The notes beneath the pieces were generated by a model. The model searched no databases, was not told the origin of the DNA, and saw only the letters and a list, made by a program, of their open reading frames with translations. From assembly GCF_003626655.1 (NCBI RefSeq), contig NZ_RBAN01000007.1, positions 186,001-250,000 on the forward strand: a DNA stretch of 64,000 nt, read 5' to 3'. The translations under genes and the position numbers were made by a program. Numbering within the stretch: position 1 is the first letter of the stretch; each line of letters starts with the position of its first letter. This DNA is from Micromonospora costi. GTDB taxonomy: Bacteria; Actinomycetota; Actinomycetes; Mycobacteriales; Micromonosporaceae. This document shows positions 1 to 8,481 of the stretch, piece after piece.

Positions 1-382
1 CCGGCCCCCGCTCGGCGAGCAGCGTCTTCTCCACGCTCACCGGGTGCACGGTGTCGCCGTTGACCAGCAGCACGCCCCGGCCGAAGTGTTCCCGCGCCAG
101 CCAGAGCGAGTAGGCGTTGTTCCACTCCTCGGCCCTGTCGTTGTGCACCAGGGTGAGGGTGACGCCGTACCGCTCCTCAAGCTCCGCCTGCCGGGCCCGC
201 ACGGCGTCCGCCGCGTAGCCGACCACGATCACGATCTCGGTGAGCCCCACCTCGGCGAGGTTCTTCAGCGCGATGTCGAGGATCGTGACGTCGCCGTCAA
301 CCGGCACGAGCGCCTTGGGCAGGGTGTCGGTGTACGGGCGCAGCCGGCGTCCGGCCCCGGCCGCGAGCACCATCCCGATCAT
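1..382 (-). CDS. NTP transferase (sugar-1-phosphate/phosphocholine nucleotidyltransferase family), 3' part missing
   Basis: Reading leftwards from ATG at 382 the product begins MIGMVLAAGAGRRLRPYT, the nucleotide-binding G-x-G-x-R-L signature of NTP_transferase enzymes, followed by LPKALVPV, which carries the lysine that normally contacts the nucleotide. About 127 residues are visible; the frame is open to the window edge, so the C-terminal half is missing. A second in-frame ATG at 373 is also possible. Such enzymes activate sugar-1-phosphates or phosphocholine with CTP or dTTP for envelope polymers. The short linker after the signature and the segment NNAYSLWLAR recall the phosphocholine/inositol-phosphate cytidylyltransferase subgroup rather than RmlA, but the substrate cannot be fixed from this fragment. 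Confidence 0.8.
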   Translation of the reverse strand, partial: MIGMVLAAGAGRRLRPYTDTLPKALVPVDGDVTILDIALKNLAEVGLTEIVIVVGYAADAVRARQAELEERYGVTLTLVHNDRAEEWNNAYSLWLAREHFGRGVLLVNGDTVHPVSVEKTLLAERGP

Positions 383-473
383 GCCGGCATCCTCCCTCGT
401 ACGACTCCGGTCACCGGTGGAGGATAGCGCCGCCTCGGAGACGGCCTCCGGTCAACCGGAGTTCACCGGTCGC

Positions 474-1244
474 TCACCCGGGGAGCGCGGCCAGGTCGGC
501 GAGGACGGTCAACCGCTCCTCCGGCGTCAGCGCCCCGTACGGCCCGGCCGCCCGGCGGTCGGTCTCCAGGTCGATGGCCAGCCGCTCGGGCCCGGGTGGC
601 AGGGCGGCCACGCTGCGCGCGGTGTGGCCGGCGGCGGTCCAGGCGGCGGCGTGCGCGTCGGCCCGGTGGTGGTGCAGGGCGTCGAGCCGGTCGAGCAGCA
701 GCACCCCGGCCGGGGTGCCGTCCGGCTCGTAGGGCGGCGCGGTCGCGGCGAACGCCGCGCCGGCCGCCGCGGGCTGTTCGGCGTCGAGCACCAGGGCGTA
801 CGCCACCAGCCGGCCGAACGCCTCGACCAGGCGCACCACCCGTTCCTCGTGGCCGGCCCACAGCTCGGCGGTCACCTCGGCGTGCAGCCCCCGCAGTTCG
901 TCGAGGAAGGCCAGCCCCCGCTCGGTGGCCGCGATCCCGCCGTCCGGTAGCCGGTGCAGCGTCCCGTACGCGACCTGTTTGTCCAGTGCTCTGCGGCACT
1001 CGGCCGGATCCCGGTAGCGGGTGACGGCCGCGAACCCCGGCTCGTCGACGATCCCGCCGGGCTCGGCCAGCCGGGTGCGGAACTCGACCAGGAAGCCGGT
1101 CGCGGCCGGTCCGCCGTACCGCCGGCCCAGCTCGGCGCCGCCCCGCCGCCGGCCCGCGTCCAGGGCGGCGGCGACGGCCCGGTCGACGGCCGGGGCCACC
1201 AGCCCGGCGAACCGGTGCGGGGCCAGCTCGACGGCGTGGTTCAC
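474..1244 (-). CDS. Conserved actinobacterial protein, SCO6745/SalK-like
   Basis: A 256-aa alpha-helical protein. The GTG start at 1244 overlaps the stop of the upstream NUDIX gene by 4 bp (GTGA), implying translational coupling. Residues about 55-130 look like a winged-helix module (FGAVTRYRD-type helices, then LHRLPDGGIAATERG, a MarR-like wing), and the second half carries LDALHHHRADAHAAAW, which resembles the conserved histidine/arginine segment of the SCO6745 family. No catalytic motif is clear. Function is unknown; pairing with a NUDIX hydrolase suggests housekeeping or a regulatory role. Family assignment rests on recalled similarity and is only moderately secure. Confidence 0.55.
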   Translation of the reverse strand: MNHAVELAPHRFAGLVAPAVDRAVAAALDAGRRRGGAELGRRYGGPAATGFLVEFRTRLAEPGGIVDEPGFAAVTRYRDPAECRRALDKQVAYGTLHRLPDGGIAATERGLAFLDELRGLHAEVTAELWAGHEERVVRLVEAFGRLVAYALVLDAEQPAAAGAAFAATAPPYEPDGTPAGVLLLDRLDALHHHRADAHAAAWTAAGHTARSVAALPPGPERLAIDLETDRRAAGPYGALTPEERLTVLADLAALPG

Positions 1245-1690
1245 CGACCCATCGCACGCAGGGTGGCGAAGGCCTCCTCCGCGATCCGGCGGATGAGGCC
1301 GTCGTTGACGTCCCGGTGCTCGTCGAGCAGGGACACGTCGTCCTCGGCGAGCCACCGGTACTCGGTGTGCTTGCCCGCCTCCAGCGCCGGTCGGGCCAGG
1401 TCGCCGTCGACCCGTACGAGCCAGTCGCTCTCGACGCGTTCGAGGCCGTCGTCGCCGACGTAGCGGTATTCGCCCACCGGAGCGAGCACCTGCGCGACGG
1501 TCCAGCCGGTCTCCTCGGTCACCTCGCGGCGCAGCGCCGTTTCGACGTCCTCGCCGGGCTCCAGGTGGCCGCCCACGATGTCCCAGCAGTTGGGAAACAG
1601 GCGCCGGTCCGGGGACCGCCGCTGGAAGAAGATGCGCCCGTCGTCGTGCACGACGAGGGCACCGGCGCAGCGCAGAGGCTCGGTGGACAC
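1241..1690 (-). CDS. NUDIX hydrolase
   Basis: A 149-aa protein with a complete NUDIX box: GHLEPGEDVETALRREVTEE then TGW fits G-x5-E-x7-REUxEExGU. The preceding FPNCWDIVGG is the usual strand leading into the box. NUDIX enzymes hydrolyse nucleoside diphosphates linked to another moiety (dNTPs, NADH, ADP-sugars) with a divalent metal. The GTG start at 1690 gives VSTEPLRCAG and fits the family's usual length; an upstream extension would be non-conserved Arg/Ser-rich sequence. The gene is first in a two-gene minus-strand unit. Substrate is unknown. Confidence 0.88.
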   Translation of the reverse strand: MSTEPLRCAGALVVHDDGRIFFQRRSPDRRLFPNCWDIVGGHLEPGEDVETALRREVTEETGWTVAQVLAPVGEYRYVGDDGLERVESDWLVRVDGDLARPALEAGKHTEYRWLAEDDVSLLDEHRDVNDGLIRRIAEEAFATLRAMGR

Positions 1691-1806
1691 GCTCCGACAG
1701 TAGCGAGCCGCCCGGCGCGTCGGCGATGCCGAGGTCTTGTTCCGGGGACATCGACGGCCCACCATGTCGGTAACCGGATGCCACCGTCCCATAGGGGTGA
1801 TGCGTG

Positions 1807-2199
1807 ATGCAGGTACGGGAAGCGATGTCCAGCGAGGTCCTGGTGGTCGGTCCGGAGCACACGCTCCGGCAGGCGGCCCGGATGATGTCGGCCCGGGGGA
1901 TCGGCTCGGCGGTGGTGATCGACCCCGACTCCGAGGGCGTCGGGATCATGACCGAACGCGACGTGCTCAACGCCATCGGCGCGGGGCTGGACTGCGACGT
2001 GGAGCGCACGGGCGCCCATCTCACCTGGGACGTGGTCTACGCCGGTCCGGACTGGACGCTGGAGGAGGCGGCCGCCGCCATGGCCCGCGGAGGCTTCCGG
2101 CACCTCGTGGTGCTCGACGGCCGCGAGGTGGCCGGGGTGATCTCGGTACGGGACATCATGCGGGTCTGGGCGGCCATCCGCATGGTGGCGACAAGCTGA
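1807..2199 (+). CDS. CBS-domain pair protein
   Basis: A 130-aa protein made of two CBS motifs: MQVREAMSSEVLVVGPEHTL (about 1-20) through VGIMTERDVLNAI, then VYAGPDWTLEEAAAAM through VAGVISVRDIMRVW. Such stand-alone pairs bind adenine nucleotides and act as energy or ligand sensors, often affecting another protein. ATG at 1807 (preceded by an in-frame GTG at 1804) is chosen because MQVREAM is the usual N-terminus. It is divergent from the NUDIX gene across about 115 bp. No partner gene is adjacent. Confidence 0.9.
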   Translation: MQVREAMSSEVLVVGPEHTLRQAARMMSARGIGSAVVIDPDSEGVGIMTERDVLNAIGAGLDCDVERTGAHLTWDVVYAGPDWTLEEAAAAMARGGFRHLVVLDGREVAGVISVRDIMRVWAAIRMVATS

Positions 2200-2200
2200 C

Positions 2201-2254
2201 GCAGGCGCAGGCGCAGGCGCAGGCGACGGCCGGGCGGGCCGGGCGGGCCGGGCG
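2201..2254. repeat. Short GC-rich tandem repeats
   Basis: Four perfect copies of GCAGGC (2201-2224) are followed by tandem CGGGCGGGC units (about 2231-2254), immediately after the CBS-gene stop. This is simple-sequence repeat, not a CRISPR (no spacers). The rest of 2255-2451 has no recognisable feature. Confidence 0.8.
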
Positions 2255-2451
2255 ACGGATCGGCGCCGCCGACGGACCGGCGATCGCGGGCGGAACACCG
2301 GCGCCCGCGATCGCAGCACGACCCGCTCGCCCTTCCGGTCCGACTTGCCGCTCCGCCGGGCCGGCCCAGGTCACCCGACCCGGTGGCTCAGGATGCGGAC
2401 ATCGCCGTGCCGTCGGCGCGCCCCCGGGAGCCGCCCGTACGCTCAACAGCC

Positions 2452-3546
2452 ATGACCGCCGAGCAGCTGATCTCCTTCGCCCGCGGAGCGCCCTCGCTGG
2501 ACATCGTCGATGTCGAGGGGCTCAAGGCCGCCGCCGTCCGTGCGTTCGACGCCGACCCCGCCGGGGTCACGGCGTACGGCACCTCCGTCGGCTACCCGCC
2601 GTTGCGGAAGTGGATCGCCGAGAAGCACGGCGTGGCGCCGGAGCAGGTGCTGGTCACGAACGGCTCGTTGCAGGCCGACGCCTTCCTCTTCGACCACCTG
2701 ATTCGTCCGGGCGACGCGGTGGTGGTCGAGCGCCCCACGTACGACCGGACGCTGCTCAACCTCAAGCGGATGGGCAGCGAGCTGCACGGCGTCTCCATCC
2801 AGCCGGACGGTCTGGACACCGCCGAGCTGCGCAAGCTGCTCGAGTCCGGGGTCCGTCCGCGGCTCGCGCACGTCATCCCGAACTACCAGAACCCGGCCGG
2901 TGTGACGCTCTCCCTGGAGAAGCGGCGGGAGCTGCTCGACCTGGCGGCCGAGTACGAGTTCACGATCTTCGAGGACGACCCGTACGCGGACATCCGCTTC
3001 CGGGGCGAGGCGCTGCCGTCGATGCTCTCCCTGGACACGCGCGACGTGGTGGTGCACGCCTCCAGCTTCACCAAGACGGTCTGCCCGGGCGTACGGGTCG
3101 GCTACCTGGTGGGGCCGGCGGACCTGATCGCGGCCATCGCGAAGAACGCCACCAGCCTCTACATCTCCCCGGGCATGGTCTCCGAGGCGATCGTGCACCA
3201 GTTCTGCGTCTCGGGTGACATCGACCGCTCGATCGAGACCGTACGGGCGGCGCTCGGTGAGCGGGCCCGCGTGCTCGCCGAGTCGCTGCGCCGGCACCTG
3301 CCGCAGGCCCGGTTCGTCGAGCCGGACGGCGGTTACTTCCTCTGGGTGGAGTTCCCGGAGGACGTGCACGTCGACCGGCTCGCTCCGGCGGCGGCCGAGC
3401 GCGGTGTGGCCGTGGTCAAGGGCAGCGACTTCGTGGTCGAGGGTGGGCAGCACGCGCTGCGGCTGGCCTTCTCGGCCGTGACGGCCGACAAGATCGACGA
3501 AGGTGTCCGCCGGCTCGCCGAGGCGGTGGAAGCGGTTCGCGGGTGA
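2452..3546 (+). CDS. PLP-dependent aminotransferase, class I/II fold (LysN/2-aminoadipate type)
   Basis: A 364-aa fold-type-I aminotransferase without the N-terminal GntR domain of MocR regulators. Visible marks are ITYG-like VTAYGTSVGYPPLRKWIAE, VTNGSLQADAF (phosphate-binding turn), IPNYQNPAGV (the Asn/Pro cofactor segment), FEDDPYADIRF (Asp that pairs with the pyridine nitrogen), SSFTKTVCPGVRVGYLVG with the Schiff-base Lys in SFTK, and the substrate-carboxylate Arg near HALRLAFS. Length is somewhat short for the family but complete. ATG at 2452 is favoured over upstream in-frame codons because MTAEQLISFARGAPSLD is the conserved beginning. It converts an amino acid to its 2-oxo acid; substrate unknown. 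Confidence 0.88.
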   Translation: MTAEQLISFARGAPSLDIVDVEGLKAAAVRAFDADPAGVTAYGTSVGYPPLRKWIAEKHGVAPEQVLVTNGSLQADAFLFDHLIRPGDAVVVERPTYDRTLLNLKRMGSELHGVSIQPDGLDTAELRKLLESGVRPRLAHVIPNYQNPAGVTLSLEKRRELLDLAAEYEFTIFEDDPYADIRFRGEALPSMLSLDTRDVVVHASSFTKTVCPGVRVGYLVGPADLIAAIAKNATSLYISPGMVSEAIVHQFCVSGDIDRSIETVRAALGERARVLAESLRRHLPQARFVEPDGGYFLWVEFPEDVHVDRLAPAAAERGVAVVKGSDFVVEGGQHALRLAFSAVTADKIDEGVRRLAEAVEAVRG

Positions 3547-3550
3547 GTTA

Positions 3551-3568
3551 CTGTCGGATTCCCGACAG
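3551..3568. promoter_or_regulatory. Short inverted repeat after the aminotransferase gene
   Basis: CTGTCGG-attc-CCGACAG, a perfect 7-bp inverted repeat with a 4-nt loop beginning 4 nt after the stop codon. It may be part of the 3' end or an operator; no regulator is assigned. Confidence 0.4.
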
Positions 3569-3578
3569 AACGGCACAA

Positions 3579-3612
3579 CCGGCCGCCCTGGGACTCCCGT
3601 CCGGGCGGCCGG
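3579..3612 (+). terminator. Hairpin terminator candidate
   Basis: CCGGCCGCCC (3579-3588) pairs perfectly with GGGCGGCCGG (3603-3612) across a 14-nt loop. It lies 32 bp after the aminotransferase stop with no U-tract, as is usual in high-GC actinobacteria. Confidence 0.6.
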
Positions 3613-3982
3613 AGGCCCACAATGCTGCGAGCGTCACTCACGACGTGTAGCGGAGGTCATCCTTCGTCCGTCGACGCCGGCCGGGCCGGCGCCGGGCGTG
3701 AATCGATCCCGCGGCACCCGGCAGGAGTGGCGTGACCAGCACAACCCCCGCCCCCACAGGGCGCCGGGTGGGCCGTGTCGCCCCTCACCCCCCGACGCGA
3801 CCCGGCCCGCCCGGCCCCGTCTCGTGGACGGATCCGTCACAGGGCGTGATCCCCTCGATCGGCGTACCCTGCAATCCGGCCACCGGGTCGCGGCGGGCGC
3901 CGCGTCCGGCGCGACCCGCCCGTGAGGCGGCTGCCGCGCCCGGCGTGAACCGCCGGATGGCGAGGCGCGGAGAGGGGGACCG
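3613..3982. other. Intergenic region upstream of corA
   Basis: 370 bp with no supported gene. A GTG-started frame at 3732 is proline/arginine-rich, lacks a ribosome site and overlaps corA, so it was not accepted. The promoter of corA should lie here (a TACCCT hexamer at about 3867 is a weak -10 candidate), but no -35 is convincing and no magnesium riboswitch is recognised. Confidence 0.5.
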
Positions 3983-5134
3983 ATGGCGGATCGTGAACAG
4001 CGGGGCGGGGTGACCCCGCAGAACGGCGGGCGGATGCCCCGGCCGCGGGCCTGGGCGGCCCCGGTCCGGGCCATGAGCCGCATCCTCAGCGTCGACGGCA
4101 CACACCGCGATCCGCAGGCCCCCGCCGGCGCGGGACGCAGCGGGGTCGTCGACTGCGCTCTCTACATCGACGGCAGGCGGCAGCCGGGCGACTGGACGTA
4201 CGCGGACGCGCTGGCCGCCGCCCGCCGGGAGGAGCACGGCTTCGTGTGGCTCGGGCTGCATGAGCCGGAGCTGGACGAGATGAGCGCCATCGCGGACACG
4301 TACGGGCTGCACGAACTCGCCGTCGAGGACGCGGTCAAGGCCGAGCAGCGGCCCAAGCTGGAGCGGTTCGGCGATGTGAGCTTCCTGGTGCTCCGTACCG
4401 CCCGCTACTGCGAGCACACCGAGCTGACCGAGCACTCGGAGGTCGTGGAGACCGGGCAGGTGATGCTGTTCATCGGCCCGAACTTCGTGATCAGCGTCCG
4501 GCACGGCGACGCCTGCCGGCTCTCCCCGGTCCGCGCCGACCTGGAAACCAAGGAGGAGCTGCTGCTGCACGGGCCGTGGGCGGTCGCGTACGGGATCACC
4601 GACCGGGTGGTCGACCTCTACCTGGAGGTCGCCGACAAGCTCGAGGACGACCTCGACGTGCTGGAGGCCGAGGTCTTCGACCGGCAGGGCAGCTCGCGGA
4701 TCCAGCGGATCTACCAGATGAAGCGGGAACTGGTGGAGTTCAAGCGGGCCGTGGTGCCGCTGCAACGCCCGCTGCTCACGCTGACCTCCCAGGGCAACCG
4801 GGAGGTGCCGAAGGAGATCCGGCGCTACTTCCGGGACGTGCAGGACCACCTGAGCCGCACGGTCGAGCAGGTGAACTCGTACGACGACCTGCTGAACTCG
4901 ATCCTCCAGGCGCGGCTCGCGCAGGTCACCGTCGACCAGAACAACGACATGCGCAAGATCGCCGCGTGGGCCGCGATCGCCGCGGTCTGGACCGCCATCG
5001 CCGGCATCTACGGCATGAACTTCAAGTACATGCCGGAGCTGGACTGGGCGTACAGCTACCCGATCGTCTGGGCCCTGATGCTCGGCTTCTCGTTCGCGCT
5101 GTACCGCTGGTTCCACCGCAACGGCTGGCTCTGA
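3983..5134 (+). CDS. corA: CorA-family magnesium/cobalt transporter
   Basis: A 383-aa CorA protein. A long alpha/beta cytosolic domain (about 45-290, with DAVKAEQRPKLERFGD early and the helix ending QVTVDQNNDMRKIAAWAA) precedes two C-terminal membrane helices. The signature Gly344-Met345-Asn346 lies in YGMNFKYMPEL between them and forms the selectivity loop. The protein makes a homopentameric Mg2+ channel in the plasma membrane. ATG at 3983 follows GGAGAGGGGG; an internal ATG near residue 18 or 31 is possible because the first 30 residues are not conserved. The basic tail RWFHRNGWL is typical of the family. Confidence 0.94.
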   Translation: MADREQRGGVTPQNGGRMPRPRAWAAPVRAMSRILSVDGTHRDPQAPAGAGRSGVVDCALYIDGRRQPGDWTYADALAAARREEHGFVWLGLHEPELDEMSAIADTYGLHELAVEDAVKAEQRPKLERFGDVSFLVLRTARYCEHTELTEHSEVVETGQVMLFIGPNFVISVRHGDACRLSPVRADLETKEELLLHGPWAVAYGITDRVVDLYLEVADKLEDDLDVLEAEVFDRQGSSRIQRIYQMKRELVEFKRAVVPLQRPLLTLTSQGNREVPKEIRRYFRDVQDHLSRTVEQVNSYDDLLNSILQARLAQVTVDQNNDMRKIAAWAAIAAVWTAIAGIYGMNFKYMPELDWAYSYPIVWALMLGFSFALYRWFHRNGWL

Positions 5135-5232
5135 CCCCGCCGGCCGTACGCGATCGGGCGCCGCGACTCGCGGCCCGGGCCGCCGAGGCGACGTGCCGTG
5201 GGTGGCCGGCGGACCGTGACCCCGGAACGCGG

Positions 5233-5274
5233 AAGCGCCGGCGTTGCGGGCACGGGCCCGCCTCGCCGGCGCTT
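5233..5274. terminator. Bidirectional hairpin terminator
   Basis: AAGCGCCGGCG (5233-5243) pairs perfectly with CGCCGGCGCTT (5264-5274), followed by a T-run on the plus strand and matching A residues upstream. It sits between the convergent corA and DUF5324-like genes. Confidence 0.8.
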
Positions 5275-5291
5275 TTCCGCTGCGGGCGCGG

Positions 5292-6044
5292 TCAGCGGCG
5301 CCCGTTGGTGCGGGCGGTGTCCTTGCCCATGGCCTTGGTGAGGTCGTCGGCGGGGCGGCCGGACACGTCCTTGGCGCCCTCGGCCACCGAGGGGACCTTC
5401 CCGGTCGGCTGGACCTTGGAGGTGGTGCTCGGCGAGGTGGTGGAGGCGCTGGGCCCACCGGCCACCGCCGAGCTGCCGGCGCCGGTCGGGCCACCGCCCA
5501 CTCCGGACGCGTTCGCGTCGGCCATCTTCGCGCCGCCCGGCGTCGAGCGGGTCTGCACCTCGATGGTGTCCACCTCGTCCCGCATCGGCTCCAGCGTGCG
5601 GGTCGGGTCGTACTCGGCCCACTCCTGCTGCTCGCGGCGGCGCCGCATCGCCATCGCCCCGGCCAGACCGGCGATCGCACCGGCGGCCAGCAGGCCGGTC
5701 ATCATCGAGCCGCGACGCCGCGGCTGCTTCTTCTTCCCCGTGATCCGCATGTTCCTCGACTTCGCCTTCCTGGTCATCGAACCCGCCTGTGTAGCGCCGT
5801 CGCGGGCGGCCGCGGCGAGCGGTGCGAGGGAGGTGAGCGTCGTCCCCCAGCCGGTCGCGGCGCGGTCACGCACCTTCGCCGTAGCCGGTCCGACGTAGTC
5901 CCGGGCCGCCTGGACGCGCGGGCCGACCGTCGCGCCGGCGCCCTTCGCGGCGTACGTGGCCGCCTGCATCAGATGGTTGATGCTCTGGTTCAACTCGGCC
6001 TTCGCGAGCTGCCCCTGGGACTTCCGCCGCCCCATTCCAAACAC
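5292..6044 (-). CDS. DUF5324-like membrane-associated protein
   Basis: A 250-aa protein of unknown function. The N-terminal half is an Ala/Gly-rich amphipathic region (LMQAATYAAKGAGATVGP..., resembling DUF5324). A very basic stretch KKKQPRRRG is followed by one membrane helix (MMTGLLAAGAIAGLAGAMA) and a disordered Ser/Thr/Pro/Gly tail. GTG at 6044 is chosen because AGGAGGT lies 6 nt upstream; the internal ATG at 6035 would be 15 nt away. It is divergent from the cyclophilin gene. In other actinomycetes a DUF5324 gene sits next to a cyclophilin and a rhomboid gene near the chromosome origin, which supports the call. Confidence 0.65.
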   Translation of the reverse strand: MFGMGRRKSQGQLAKAELNQSINHLMQAATYAAKGAGATVGPRVQAARDYVGPATAKVRDRAATGWGTTLTSLAPLAAAARDGATQAGSMTRKAKSRNMRITGKKKQPRRRGSMMTGLLAAGAIAGLAGAMAMRRRREQQEWAEYDPTRTLEPMRDEVDTIEVQTRSTPGGAKMADANASGVGGGPTGAGSSAVAGGPSASTTSPSTTSKVQPTGKVPSVAEGAKDVSGRPADDLTKAMGKDTARTNGRR

Positions 6045-6161
6045 GGTCCCACCTCCTGGGAGTTGTTCCTCCGTCATCCTCCACCTTCGGATGCCTCCGC
6101 GATGCCAGATCGGGCACATGGGAGGATCCGCATGGAACTGACCAACGAGTGAGGAGTACCC

Positions 6162-6692
6162 GTGGCCGAGGCTCTCTACGCCACCTTGCACACCAACGCC
6201 GGCCCGATCCGGCTGGAGCTCTTCCCGAACCACGCGCCGAAGACCGTCCGCAACTTCGTGGAACTGGCCGAGGGTTCGCGCGAGTACGTCGACCCGCGCA
6301 CCGGCCAGCCGGGCAAGGGGCCGTACTACGACGGCACCATCTCGCACCGGGTCATCGCCGGCTTCATGATCCAGATGGGCGACCCGACCGGCACCGGTCG
6401 CGGCGGGCCGGGCTACAAGTTCGCCGACGAGTTCCACCCGGAGCTGCGCTTCGACCAGCCGTACCTGCTCGCCATGGCGAACGCCGGGCCGGGCACCAAC
6501 GGTTCGCAGTTCTTCATCACGGTCGCCCCGACGCCGCACCTGAACAACCGGCACACCATCTTCGGCCGGGTGGCCGACGAGCAGTCGGCGAAGGTGGTCG
6601 ACTCCATCGCCAACACCCCGACCGGCCCGAGCGACCGCCCGCTGCAGGACGTCGTCATCGAGCGGGTCGAGATCGAGCGCTCCGCTGCCTGA
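6162..6692 (+). CDS. Peptidyl-prolyl cis-trans isomerase, cyclophilin type
   Basis: A 176-aa cytosolic cyclophilin. Catalytic and pocket residues are visible: Arg in ISHRVIAGFMIQMGDPTGTG, the Phe-x-x-Gln segment, and GPGTNGSQFFIT with the active-site Gln/Phe, then NNRHTIFGRV. No signal peptide is present, so it should act on cytoplasmic substrates. The GTG start at 6162 is preceded by GAGGAG. It is followed 55 bp later by the rhomboid gene on the same strand, a neighbour pair common in actinobacteria. Confidence 0.95.
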   Translation: MAEALYATLHTNAGPIRLELFPNHAPKTVRNFVELAEGSREYVDPRTGQPGKGPYYDGTISHRVIAGFMIQMGDPTGTGRGGPGYKFADEFHPELRFDQPYLLAMANAGPGTNGSQFFITVAPTPHLNNRHTIFGRVADEQSAKVVDSIANTPTGPSDRPLQDVVIERVEIERSAA

Positions 6693-6747
6693 AGCGCGCG
6701 CGAGGTACCTTTGCTCGCATGATTGAGCGCTCCGGAGGGTGGGCACG

Positions 6748-7662
6748 GTGAGCGAGTCGCCGCCGACCACCCCGGTCTGCTACCGACACCCTGGCCGGGA
6801 GACGTACGTCCGGTGCACCCGCTGCGACCGGCCGATCTGCCCGGACTGCATGCGTGCGGCGTCGGTCGGGCACCAGTGCCCGGAGTGCGTCAACGAGGGG
6901 CGCCGCAGCGTCCGGCCGGCGCGCACCGCCTTCGGTGGCGGTGCCGCCGGCCGGCACGGCTACGTCACCAAGGTCCTCATCGCGGTGAACGTGCTGCTCA
7001 TGCTGCTCTCGATCGCCTCGGACCGGGGCGGTGACGCGGCGGTCGGCGGCTCCGGCTTCGGCGGGCTCCTCGGCGGGCACACCCCACTCACCGACTGGGG
7101 TGCGGTGCTGGGGCTCGCGGTCTTCCCCGACGGCACGGTGGGCGGTGTCGCGGACGGCCAGTGGTACCGGCTCGTCACCGCGATGTTCCTGCACTTCGGC
7201 GTGGTCCACCTGCTGCTGAACATGTGGGCGCTCTGGGTCCTCGGCCGGTCACTGGAGGCCAACCTCGGGCCGCTGCGCTTCCTGGCGCTCTATCTGATAG
7301 CCGGGTTCGGCGGGAACGTCGCCGCGTACCTGTTCAGCGCCCAGAACGCGACCACCGCCGGCGCGTCGACCGCGATCTTCGGCCTCTTCGCGGCGCTCTT
7401 CCTGATCATGCGCCGGCTCGGCCGGGACACGTCGGCGATCCTGCCGGTCCTCATCGTCAACCTGGTCTTCACGTTCGCCGTGCCGGGGATCTCGATCGCC
7501 GGGCACCTCGGCGGCCTCGTGACCGGCGCGGCGATGGCGCTGGTGCTCGCCTACGCGCCCCGCTCCCGCCGCTCGCTCGTGCAGCTCGCGGGTGGCGCGA
7601 TCATCGTGCTGGTCCTGGTCGGGGCGGCCCTGATCCGCACCGCCCAGCTCCTCGCGGGCTGA
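6748..7662 (+). CDS. Rhomboid-family intramembrane serine protease with N-terminal zinc-ribbon (B-box-like) domain
   Basis: A 304-aa protein. Residues about 10-50 hold four Cys-x2-Cys-type pairs and a His (CYRHPGRETYVRCTRCDRPI, CPDC, HQCPEC), a B-box-like zinc module typical of actinobacterial rhomboids. Six or more membrane helices follow. The catalytic serine is in GASTAIFG (GxSx) and the histidine in IAGHLGG; HLLLNMWALW is the conserved helix-2 segment. It cleaves transmembrane substrates within the membrane. GTG at 6748 is chosen because GGAGG lies 9 nt upstream; GTG at 6739 overlaps that site. Confidence 0.92.
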   Translation: MSESPPTTPVCYRHPGRETYVRCTRCDRPICPDCMRAASVGHQCPECVNEGRRSVRPARTAFGGGAAGRHGYVTKVLIAVNVLLMLLSIASDRGGDAAVGGSGFGGLLGGHTPLTDWGAVLGLAVFPDGTVGGVADGQWYRLVTAMFLHFGVVHLLLNMWALWVLGRSLEANLGPLRFLALYLIAGFGGNVAAYLFSAQNATTAGASTAIFGLFAALFLIMRRLGRDTSAILPVLIVNLVFTFAVPGISIAGHLGGLVTGAAMALVLAYAPRSRRSLVQLAGGAIIVLVLVGAALIRTAQLLAG

Positions 7663-7735
7663 TCGCCCGCACAGCGGCCGGCGGCCCGCACGGCGTGGAG
7701 CGCGCACGGCGGGCGTCCGCCGGGGGCGCCGTGGC

Positions 7736-7764
7736 CGGCCGGGGGAACTAGCGTCCCGGCCGGG
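7736..7764. terminator. Hairpin between convergent genes
   Basis: CCGGCCGGG (7736-7744) pairs with CCCGGCCGG (7756-7764) across 11 nt, between the rhomboid and PH-domain genes. Confidence 0.6.
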
Positions 7765-7790
7765 AAACTGCCGCCCCGCCTGGGGCCGGT

Positions 7791-8240
7791 TCACCTGCCG
7801 GCGGGTCCGTCGCCGGCGGTCGTCCAGGCGGCCCGCAGCACCCGGGCCACGTCCTCGGGCGACGCCCCGAGGTCGTACCGGCCGAAGAGGTGCAGCGTCT
7901 CCCCGGCGTCGATCTCGAGTGTCTCGGTGGACAGGCCCAGCCGGGGCCGGCGGTCCACGGTGATCGCCTCGACCGCGTCCCAGGGCAACCGCCGGTGCCC
8001 GGCGAACCCGTGGACCACGGTGATGCCGGCGGCGTCCAGCGCCAGCCGGACGGGGGCGACCAGGTCGCGCACGCCCCAGACCGCCAGGCCGAGGGCGACC
8101 AGCGCGGCGAGCGCCAGCCGCACCGGATCGCCGTCGGCGAAGAGCAGCCCGAGCGCGACCAGCAGGGCCGCGCCCGCGAGCTTGGCCGCCGGCAGGCTCC
8201 CCGGTACGCGCCACTTCTGCTCCGCCGTCACGTCGTCCAC
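7791..8240 (-). CDS. PH-domain membrane protein
   Basis: A 149-aa protein with two adjoining hydrophobic helices (LAGAALLVALGLLFADG and LALAALVALGLAVWGV), then a bacterial PH (YdbS/YdbT-like) domain: LALDAAGITVVHGFAGHRRL, PWDAVEAITV. Such proteins are small envelope proteins of unknown role. The GTG start at 8240 is weakly supported (no strong ribosome site); GTG at 8231 is an alternative. It is convergent with the rhomboid gene. Confidence 0.75.
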   Translation of the reverse strand: MDDVTAEQKWRVPGSLPAAKLAGAALLVALGLLFADGDPVRLALAALVALGLAVWGVRDLVAPVRLALDAAGITVVHGFAGHRRLPWDAVEAITVDRRPRLGLSTETLEIDAGETLHLFGRYDLGASPEDVARVLRAAWTTAGDGPAGR

Positions 8241-8481
8241 CCGCCCAGCATGCCAGCGGACACGACGGCCGGCCGGCCCGCTCGAACCCGGCCGCCAGGG
8301 CGCGTCCGGACCCGCCGCTCCCGCCGCAGAGCGCGGCGGCGACCGGTAGCAGAGCCGGGCGCGCACGCCTCCGGGGTGCCCGCCACGGTCGCCGGGTGGT
8401 CGGGCCGCGGCCGGCGGGGGCGCGACGGCCGGTCGATGCACGACGTAGGATCGAGACAGCCCAGGTTACCGGGGAGTAGAC

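Noticed and set aside
2201..2254. CRISPR or VNTR promoter array
   Set aside because: Plain hexamer and nonamer tandem repeats with no spacers; no promoter pattern.
3732..4013. Small plus-strand gene before corA
   Set aside because: No ribosome site, Pro/Arg-rich, overlaps corA start, no recognisable domain.
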